The position numbers were made by a program, and so were the translations under genes. The notes under the pieces are model-generated. The model had not been told where the DNA came from. It was given only the letters and a program-made list of their open reading frames with translations, and made no database searches. A DNA stretch of 64,000 nt from Puccinia triticina (Eukaryota > Basidiomycota > Pucciniomycetes > Pucciniales > Pucciniaceae): contig NC_070573.1 of assembly GCF_026914185.1 (NCBI RefSeq), positions 1,426,001 to 1,490,000 on the forward strand, in the 5' to 3' direction. Positions 55,691 through 64,000 of this stretch are shown piece after piece. Position 1 is the stretch's first letter. Each line of letters starts with the position of its first letter.

Positions 55691-56964
55691 AGCCTCAAAC
55701 CAAAGTCCAAAGTCCCTACATACACTTCGTGGCCCTACACCTTGCTACTACCTTACACCTCTCTCCAGCAATCTCTCACCTCGCTGCTTTCTTTGATCCT
55801 CACTACCTGTGTACACCAAGACACTTACACTTCACCACACTGATTCCTCGCAACTCTTACTGCCTCTACAGATTGTCCCCTTCAGCCAGCTCACAAAAAG
55901 TTGCACATGTAGTAATCAAGTTTGACTCATTTGCTGTATCTCACTGTCCAATTAACTTGGCATTGGCAAGTTAATTTTTTGAAAATAAAAACAAGAACAG
56001 ATAAATGGTTATAAGAAGCAGTTATAACCATTTATCTGTTCAATATTTCAATGACATTGAGACAGAGTTCAATATGTCAATGACATTGAGACAGAGCAAT
56101 CAGAAGATTAAAGGAACACAAGAAATAGCAGGCAGTTGATTAAAGTAGAGTGTAATGAGACATCATAGAAGTGATGAGATGAAATGGAATCAGATTGATC
56201 AATCAATCATAGAAACAAGAAGAGAGTGGGTGATATCCATGACCAATAGTGTGAATTTACATTGGTTAAGAAATGAAAGACACAGTCAGTTAAGGAATAT
56301 AAGTCGTTAATGGTTTGGATTGGAGGACAGGTTAATGCTGCAGTTGTTTTTCTCAGTGTTAGAATTTGTTCTCTGGAGTCAGGACCATCAAAGGTACACG
56401 CAGAAGCAGTCAGCTTTGGGCCTTCAAGATGCTTGCTGTTAGTGTTGGGTGTTTTCTTGCCGGTGGTTGATCTGGAGCTGATCTTATTTTTAATGTGGAA
56501 GTTTTTGGTGTGGTCTTCTTCAAGGTCTTGGCAGAGCTACTTATACAGGCACGCTTCTTGGGACTCACAGGCAAGAGTTATGGGATTTTGATTGTGATTG
56601 TACTCCTAACTCAGGATCTGATTCAGACTCAGACTATAACTCAGACTTGGACTCAGACTTGGGATGTTAGCTTGAGGATCTTTCTAAGATGTGGTTGATT
56701 TCAAAGGGATACTATTTTGGAGTTGGACAATCAGTAACCCAGTTTGGGGAGATATCAAGAGACCTGTTAACAAAGGTGACAAGAAACAAAGTACACTGTT
56801 GGTCCTGTGAAGATGCAGAGGGGTTGAGACCATAAGCACACTGCTGGGGCTGCAAAGAGCCAGGATTATTGAGACAAGAAGCAAACTGTTGGCTTGGCAA
56901 AAATACGGAGTTATCAAGACAAAAAGCACACTGCTGGGTCTGCAAGGAGGCGGCTGGCTGGGGG
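55691..56964. other. Intergenic, no gene recognised
   Basis: Contains a perfect hairpin of AACAGATAAATGGTTATAA with its reverse complement (about 55993-56041) and two copies of GACATTGAGACAGAG at about 56050-56095. Open frames lack support. Confidence 0.4.
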
Positions 56965-57372
56965 CAACGATGGGAAGTTACATACATTACGATATCCAGA
57001 GGGATTTTTGTAACGTAACTTCCCGCCGTTACCAGATAACGTGTTACCGTTATCTGGCAACATGGCTCCTTGGGCCGGTGGGTAACGTAACAGAGGGTGT
57101 TTTCACCCCCAATACCCGGAAAAATAATGGAGATAACACGTTAACTGCGTTACCAGAGGTAAAAATGCCATAAAAGGGGGAAAAACCCCCTTTTTTGCGC
57201 AGGTTATTCTCCTATAATTGCAAGGGATAACGTAATGAGGCTAGGAAGAGAGGGAAAAAAATTAAAGAAAACATAACGGAAGCTTTGCCGCCGTCATGGT
57301 AACGATAACGGCAAGGATTCCGTTATGTTTTCGTTACGCTACCGTTACGGGTAGCGTAACCTCCCATCGTTG
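56965..57372. mobile_element. hAT-like MITE rich in GTTACG, 408 bp
   Basis: Inverted ends CAACGATGGGAAGTTAC / GTAACCTCCCATCGTTG and flanking CTGGGGG at 56958-56964 and 57373-57379. The interior has many GTTACCGTTA-type inverted units and a GGGGGAAAAACCCCC hairpin. Confidence 0.78.
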
Positions 57373-58116
57373 CTGGGGGTGGACATGGTGAAAAATTGGG
57401 CTGGTGGTTGTGATATCTTTTCTGATTTTGCAAGTACAAATGGTGGCTGATAGCTTTGTGATACGGCTGACTAGGGATACCTTTGTGATGCGGCTGATAA
57501 GAGATATCCTTGCAAAGTGGCTGACAAGGGTTTCCATAATCCGTGGGCTGCTCATATGGATTTTGTGGGCTTTGAATTTCAAACATAGATGCTGGTATGT
57601 ACTGCTGGGGGTGAAGATTAAACCACCTGTTCTGTATTGATGGTGTCAAAGAGTCCCAAGTTCCTTGATATCAATATTCACTGTGGTTATCAGTATGTTG
57701 ATGGCTTTGCTGATGAGCATTCCCACGTGACAATGTGGGTGGAGGGTTGCAAGTATCTTCCAAGTGATTCAAGTGGTTTTGTTGCACAGACTTTGGGTTG
57801 GGTAAATCCGAGAACGTCCTACCGCTGGTCAAGCCGGCACTAAAACAAAATCCAGAGAATGCCATAGCTTGAAGAAAGAGGTTGATGTAAAAGGAGTTAG
57901 AGACTAAACTGATATGAGCAGTTGCTGATGGGTGATGAATGAATTGAACAAGGAGTCTACAAAAATGAAAACAAAAAAAATGTTGCTGAATGTTTGGTTT
58001 CAATCAGGCTGCCAGTTACATTTTAACTTTTAAACATATTTAAGTGGGATTTTACCACAGCAGGATAATGGGGGATCTGAGCCCCTCAATCTGATCAGCA
58101 GGGAAAAGAGAGTATC

Positions 58117-58565
58117 AAAGCCTTCCCAATGCCATGCATCCGGGGGGTAGGGAATTTTCAGTGTGCCAGATTTGATTCTGAAATAAAATTTTGAGAAATC
58201 CAAGTAGTTTGAAAGTTATTGAGGATCAAAGATTGACCTCACCCAGGATTTTCCCTCCAAAATAGGTGATTAGAACTGCTAGAAAGCTTATTCAGGGTTT
58301 TCCAATGCCAGGCACCCTGCTTTGGGGGCTTTTGAATGTTTTGGATTTTATTCTGAGTAACATTTTGAGAAATCCCAGTTGTTTAGAAGTTATTGAGCAT
58401 CAAATATAGGTTGCATCCAGGGTACTCCCTCAAAAATAAGTGAGTAAGAGCTGCTAGAAGGATTATTACAGCTTTCCGGTGCCTGGCATCTCTGTTTGGG
58501 TAATTTTAAGTGTTCCTGGTTGTATTATGAAATAAAATCTCAAGAAGTATGAGTGGTTTGGAATT
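58117..58565. repeat. Degenerate ~177-bp tandem repeat, about 2.6 copies
   Basis: Units share CCAATGCCxxGCA, TTTTGAGAAATCC, GAAGTTATTGAG, CTCCCTCAAAAATA and AGAACTGCTAGAA blocks at matching spacing. The flanks 57380-58116 and 58566-59341 show no gene model. Confidence 0.75.
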
Positions 58566-59341
58566 TATTGTGGAAAAAAAATTGGATTCTCTCTGCTAGA
58601 GAGGGTGAAAAATATGGTCTGTGAATTGATTTTTTGCTTTTAGGAAGTAATTATGATCTTTGAATTTGGCAAAGTATGCGCTTTGATCAAATTTTAATGC
58701 ATTCTGCATTTATTCTGAGTGCTTTATATTCATCAATGGTGTACCAGTAAACTAGTGACCATTCTAATTTATATACTGCTAACCATGAAGTATCCAAGAC
58801 GTGCTTATACATCTAATGAACACCAGTGGCTTGGGACACCCTTGATGAATTTCATGCCCTCAAATTAATTTCAGCAATTATTCAAATTTGCTCAGTCATG
58901 ATTAAAGAATACCTGAATCAAGGAAATACATCCAGAGTGTCCCAGTGAAACATTGTGGCTTCCAATTTACACACCTTCAAATGTGTGCATTTCTAATGAC
59001 CACTGGTGGACTGGAATATGCTGATTGGATTTCCCTATTAAAAATCACCCATAATGTTTCCAGAAATCATGAAAAGAACGTTTTAAATGAAAAAAAATTA
59101 ATCCAGGGGGTCCATTCAACTGACCATCTGTCAGATATCAGCCTTGATATGTGCTACAACCAAGACCTTCAAACCATTTCACTCATGGAATATGTCAAAC
59201 TCCACTTTCACAATTTTATTCCAAATAAACCAGAAAATAGTGGCTGAATCCCCGTCGGGGACCTGAATGGTAGGATCCCCTGCTCAGCTGCCAGTCCACG
59301 GGGGATAGGAAGGACCGCTGAGCAGCAAAATACATACCATT

Positions 59342-60000
59342 TTGCCTGGAGGTAACCTCAGCAAATTTCAGCGAAGCAAACTACGCACCTCAGCGACACG
59401 ATCAGCTAGGATCAATCGCCAGAAACTAATGGCCACACCCATCAATAAATCAAACCCACTCAACACGGCCAAAGCGAAGCAATCTCCCAGAGCACGTTTT
59501 ACGAGACGATCCAGCCAATCATTGAGGAGTTCAAGAAGTCAATCACCTCTCTCGAGTCCCAGCTTGCGCTGACCAAGGCGGCCCTGATCCATTCGGAGCA
59601 TTTGATGAGGGAGCTTGAGATCCAGCTCGTCAATAAACAGGACCTGAACGAGAACCAGACCAACTATGTGGCCAAGCTCAAGGCGCGTCTGATCGTCTGT
59701 CCGAGAAAAAATCAGAGAACAATTCATGCATCAAAGACCTCGAGACCCTTGGCCAGAACAACAGGTCGGCGAACGGAATGGTGGCCGAGTAAGATCAAGG
59801 AACAGGATGCGGAGTTGGAGGCTTACATCAAGGTCCTCAAGGCCAGACTGTACAAAACCGGCTCGTAAGACCTCACGACACAGATCAACTCCCTCAAAGC
59901 GTCCAGAGAAATTCGTCCTTCTCGCTCAACGCCGATATGGGAGCTGGAGGAGATCCTCAAGATTGCCGTCGATGATGCTAAACTGGCAATCAAAGGTGCT
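59342..60000 (+). pseudogene. Relic of a long coiled-coil (kinesin- or myosin-like) protein gene
   Basis: From about 59490 one frame reads IEEFKKSITSLESQLALTKA, then RELEIQLVNKQDLNENQTN and VAKLKARL. After a frame break it continues with KIKEQDAELEAYIKVLKARL, and after another with WELEEILKIAVDDAKLAIKG. The heptad pattern and GC-rich codons fit the stalk of a host coiled-coil protein; kinesin is a guess. At least two frame breaks and no start or motor domain mark it as a decayed fragment. Confidence 0.6.
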
Positions 60001-61699
60001 AGTCACTCTTTCCATATTCATCTTTTCTCACTCTGCAATCCAACCGCCCTCTCATAACATATCTTTTTCTGACCTGAATTCCCTCCAAAAAATTTACTGC
60101 AGTTTACCATTTGGATTCCAATCAGTATGCCCAGTTTCATAGCGTTGAAGAAGGAGAAGCTACCACAACCTTCTTCCATAAAACCAGTCATGTCAAGCTC
60201 TCTCATCTAACCATCAACGTCCGTTGGCCTGACAATGGCTAGTTAGAGGGCGGTGGTCCTCTCGTTGCTTGCGGAGAAATAGAGGGAAGAGACCCGGTGA
60301 TCCAGTACTGTGTTATCCGTCATCCCCGTGGTTGGTCCTCTTTACAAGTCAGTGCTCTCCTCTCCTTCTCATTCACGCGTGTCTTATTTTCCGTTTTATT
60401 AGAAAATAGCGCTTCTAATTCAACAAGATGATTTCTGACCCCATGAAGTTTCTGTCAAAGTAGCTTTTTGACATGTACAAAGGTGCACGAGTGATTGGAA
60501 ATAAGATTGACCCCACTGGGCTTCCTTCCCCCAAAGGTTAGTCATTCGCCCCCCCCCTGATCCATTATTTTTACAGATGGCCAACCCTTGTTCTGCTTCT
60601 TTCTAAGGTCTATGAGCAGATGGCCTCAGTATTGCTTGTCGTAATGGGCTGGTCGTGAGTAGACCATCTGTAGAAAAACTGCGCATGTAGACTGCTTGAT
60701 CCTCTCTTCACTGTCATCATCGCCAAAAACGGTGGAGTCATCAGCCACTGCCAGTCGCACTGCCTCGGTGACGGTGACTGCCAACCAGGGCGAGCCGCAA
60801 CACCCAAAGCATCAGACCAGGACGTGTTGGAGGAGCCCAAGGAGGAGATCCGGGTATTGGGATCCTTGATTTGTCAGTCCGGAGGTGCAGCCCGGGTTGA
60901 TCCGCCCTTATTACCCACCAATGAAGGTGAAACATTGTCCCAGAAGACTGACCTGACTAAACACTTGAGTAACCAGGACAGTCCTCATCCTGATAAAACC
61001 CTTGCAGCCATTTGGTTTCATTCTACTTTCACTCAAATCTGCTTGTACTTGCAAAGATTCTTTGTAGGTAGGAAAAGAGTGAAATACAACTGAATGAGGG
61101 AATGGAAAGTTTCTGTGAGTAGTATGACTATGTCAAATTTAATGTCCATCGCAAGGGATCCCTCTGGTCAACAAGAGATACATACATATCTTGTCAACCA
61201 GGATGAGCAGCAGGTTTTCCTTCCGGTCAACCAGTTTGTCTGCGTCTTTGACCGGGAGGGATTTTTCCCAGTCAAAAACAGTATAAAACCTGGTCAATTT
61301 GGTGGAATCCCTCATGATCAGCATGTGTACATCATTGCCAGGAGGAACTCCTCCAAGGCAACAAGACATGTACTGCACGTACTTGTTGATTGGGTGGGAT
61401 TCTTGCCAAACAGCAAAACTTGTATACTGTTGTGCCCGGGAGGAAGTCAAGGAAGTCCCCCCCCAGCGTGGCGGCTGGGGGTATACATAGCTACATACAA
61501 GCAGAGCTTCTGCCCCTCAAAATTTGTTTTTGAGGGGCTGTGCACGCAACCAATTAAGTTTTGCAGTTTAACAATCCCGGGGTGAGTATCACCGGGAGTT
61601 TGGGAGCCTGAATTACAATTTCATAATGATTTTGCATTGTAAGGATGCCTCCAATAACTTTGGTGGGTGCTGAAGCAAGGTGCTAGGTATGTAGTGTAA
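60001..61699. other. Repeat-derived sequence, no gene recognised
   Basis: Contains short inverted and direct repeats (for example GACCGGGAGGGATTTTTCCCAGTCAA near 61250, similar in style to 38013-38201). Open frames at 61094-61585 lack motifs. Confidence 0.4.
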
Positions 61700-62110
61700 G
61701 GGCAGTGAGGCAGGTGTGAGGGAGGAATGGTGCAAGGTGTAAGGGTGCGAGCGATGGCTAGCGAGTTGTAAGGGAGGCAAGGTGTAAGGGTGCGAGCAAT
61801 GGGTAGCAAGTTGTAAGGGTGGCAAGGTGTAAGGGTGCGAGCAAAGGGTAGGGAGTTGTAAGGGTGGCAAGGTGTAAGGGTAGCAAGATGTAAGGTTACC
61901 GAGTTGTAAGGGTGGCGAGGGGCAAGGTGTAAGGGTTGTAGGAGTTTTGACTTTTGGTTCAAGGCCGACCTGAAGGGGGGGAGTTGGGCAGAAGTTCTGG
62001 ATGCTCCAGAAGTTTGGGAAGTTTTCAAAATGCGGGCAAAGGTAGCTTGGAGGCTGTTTCCCACGCGGGTCTGGAGTATGCTTCATACTAGGTTTATGTC
62101 GACTGACCAG
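61700..62110 (-). repeat. CCTTACA tandem array, arm 2 of an inverted pair
   Basis: The reverse-complement counterpart of 55255-55690, including the lead sequence, about 6.4 kb away. Confidence 0.85.
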
Positions 62111-62445
62111 GTGGGCCAGACAGGTTAGCCCGACCTCAAGGCGGCTGTACAGCTTCCAAGGCTGTCTGCTGCTAGTCAGCCTTGCAGACAGGAAACACTT
62201 CCCTTCCCAACGCCCACCGATCAACTCATTAGCACTCTCCACTATCTCCTTTCAGCAGGGTTCCCGCGACCGTTACTCGCTCATCGTCCGTTAACGCCTG
62301 TCGCTTTTGTTTCGTCTCATTTCTTGCCAAAAACATAAAAAACGGCATACCCAGCAGCCTTTTTCCTCGCCGCTCATTCGCGCATCATTCAAATTGCTGT
62401 TCTGCGAACCAAGCGCACAGCACAAACAAGAAAAAAACACTATCG

Positions 62446-63120
62446 ATGATCTGCTTTTGCCCCGGAGCGCTGGTTGTCTATGGCGCCCTTGTGGCGCTCC
62501 TTGCCCATCCAACAGCCCAGCATCCGGCCCCAAGGTTGGCCAAGAGGGGGATCCCGCTCGCGATCGACCAGGGCCCAGGGGTCAAGTGAGTCTTAATATG
62601 GAAGATTCATCCGCATTCTTTTTTTCTTCTGTTGATCTGACCTGCAATTCGCCTCTGATATTGTGTCCGACTTTGTTTGAATCCAACAGAGTTGTTCCGT
62701 AAGTGAATCTCTCTTGTAAGGAACCACGTCGAACCACGCCAGCTAAGATGAGCAAAGGTTATGCTCTCGTAGTGAATTTTTGAGGAAACCAGTGGAGAAG
62801 CCAGAAAGCATGTATGTTTTTGCCTGTTCTGATTGTTTGAAGTCAGTTTGGTCAGCCAGTGTCTCTCCAACTGATAAAATCCCTTTTATCTCAACAGCGG
62901 ACCAGGAAAAGACGGGGGATTGAGCTTGTGAGGAACTTGTTTCGAAATCTACTCATCTCAACTTCCAACTCCACCCAGTTTCAAATACTTTTTTTCCATT
63001 CCGTTATATAGTCCGAAAGGTGGTGGGTATGGCACAGAAGACAAACCAATATACGATCGTCACTCATTCCCTCATGCCGATCCTGAATCAGGAGATCCCG
63101 GTCTGTGGGTAGCCAAATAA
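62446..63120 (+). CDS. Small secreted protein with Kex2-type site and a 9-nt microexon
   Basis: Four exons fit exactly in phase: 62446-62585, 62690-62698 (nine bases), 62898-62927 and 63012-63120, encoding 95 residues. The N-terminus is a signal peptide with a hydrophobic core (LVVYGALVALLA). A Lys-Arg pair before GIPLA, shortly after the cleavage region, is a likely Kex2 processing site. The mature part is Gly/Pro-rich and acidic, with no cysteine pairs. No known family is recognised. Secretion, short length and a terminal-genome repeat setting make it a candidate effector by inference only. Every intron has GTGAG or GTAAG donors and proper AG acceptors. The microexon is the step most in need of transcript support. 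Confidence 0.65.
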
Positions 63121-63187
63121 ACTGAACATCAATCTCTTCCTTGAAAGACTTTGCCACTGATAAACAAAAGGTCACTGCAGTTCGTTG

Positions 63188-64000
63188 ATGGAATTTCGCG
63201 CGGTCTTGGTGCGTAAAGGGTTGATATTCCGGGAATATATGGATCAGTTTGCCGACCACTTTCTGTAAGTTATGTACTCTCCAAGTTCAAAACTCTATCT
63301 CAAGATTTCTACATGGAGCACTAGAGACTCCATTTCAAGGTGCTTGTCGACATTTTTTGTTTTGGGAAATAAGGAAGTTATTCTTATTGCTCAGGAACAA
63401 CTCATCAATTGCCTATTTTTCAAAGTTTTGAAGCCCTTGAAATGGGATCTAGAGCTCTCTAATTTTGTATCATTAACACTCCTATAACCAAGAAAGTGGA
63501 ATGAAAGCTCATTTTGGGTCATGAAATAGATTGCTTTACTGACTACAGCCTGATTTTAGATTAAAACATTACCCAGAGCGCTTTAAGAATAAGACATATT
63601 CCTTTTTGGATCTTATTTCGAAACACATCGAGCAGGTTCGTGATAAAGCGCGGGGGTCAGTCAATTATACTTCTTGATTTTCATCCAGATACTAATTTCA
63701 TGCCCTGTTCATAGTTTCTATTCTCGTGATGAAAAGATCTTGCAAGATTGGTTAGACAAGTTGAAAATTGAGGACCCTGAAACGTGAGTATACTTTCCAC
63801 AAAAGTAACAAAGAGTTCAGATTCTGATCTGAAATGCATATGTTTGAACTTCAAAGAATCAAGCTGCAAATGCCAGCAATGTCAGTCTAACATTATGAAA
63901 ATGAAAAAAGAAGGATTTGATGCAAATGAAAAAAAAAAAAAATAGCTGATGTTTCCCAATCACCTAATTTCAGGACTTTGGATAGATATGTTGAGGAGCA
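63188..64000 (+). CDS. Unrecognised spliced gene, partial at the right edge
   Basis: Exons 63188-63264, 63560-63635, 63689-63783 and 63974 to the window end fit in phase. The reading has no stop and is mainly helical and charged: FREYMDQFADHFL, HYPERFKNKTYSFLDLISKH, FYSRDEKILQDWLDKLK, then TLDRYVEE. The ATG at 63188 is the first in frame, but an earlier exon joining at the CTGCAG acceptor before 63179 is possible. No family is recognised. It starts 67 bp after the stop of the secreted-protein gene, so the two could also be parts of one misread locus. Confidence 0.55.

Noticed and set aside
55312..55974. 220- and 271-codon ORFs in the CCTTACA array
   Set aside because: The array has no stop codons because of its base pattern; the inverted copy gives the same false frames.
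55255..62110. The paired arrays as LTRs of one retrotransposon
   Set aside because: They are inverted, not direct, and no reverse transcriptase or integrase lies between them.
1..64000. CRISPR arrays, operons or bacterial insertion sequences
   Set aside because: The sequence is eukaryotic; regular arrays here are minisatellites without spacers of uniform unique sequence.

Overview
The window is nuclear DNA of a filamentous basidiomycete, most likely a rust fungus (Pucciniales, Puccinia-like). The evidence is genes split by 50-200 bp GT-AG introns, some with TACTAAC-type branch points, spliced housekeeping genes, small secreted proteins, an expanded-looking acidic nuclear family, and very dense, nested transposons. 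It has no prokaryotic features. All exon models below were made by hand from splice sites and reading-frame phase.

Layout. 1-530: tandem hairpin array. 1870-4427: six-exon nuclear-type protein. 5995-17127: a host gene on the minus strand whose last exon is split by a 9,908-bp transposon (6066-15973) with long terminal inverted repeats and a 6-bp target duplication. The transposon carries a DDE integrase-type transposase, a TET/JBP-like 2OG-Fe(II) dioxygenase with 40-residue repeats, and an alpha-kinase gene. All three have in-frame stops consistent with C-to-T change. 18877-28185: a conserved gene island with a membrane-anchored PI-PLC X-domain protein (-), the RING E3 ligase Hel2/ZNF598 (-) and, divergently, Dom34/Pelota (+). 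The last two both act in ribosome quality control. 29164-29717: a small cysteine-rich secreted protein.

30-44 kb is repeat land: a foldback minisatellite, a TA-flanked MITE, a truncated Helitron with an intact-looking 3' end (32735), an LTR-like promoter segment, a tRNA-Met-like sequence, nested hAT-like elements and a MULE-like element with a 9-bp target duplication. 44451-49181: a seven-exon, 1,406-residue RING-H2 / PH / VWA protein with the domain order of the Ste5/Far1 scaffolds. 49806-54140: a nest of elements, namely a CACTA-like element holding an 8-bp-TSD palindrome (itself holding a solo LTR), a TA-MITE and a second 8-bp-TSD MITE. 54.9-62.1 kb: MULE-like and hAT-like MITEs, inverted CCTTACA arrays and a coiled-coil gene relic. 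62446-63120: a four-exon small secreted protein with a 9-nt microexon. 63188 to the right edge: the start of an unrecognised spliced gene.

The most distinctive finding is the 9.9-kb element. Removing it and one TGGGGG copy rejoins the host reading frame exactly. It combines a transposase with a predicted DNA-modification enzyme and a protein kinase. The window has no rRNA, CRISPR or operon structure.
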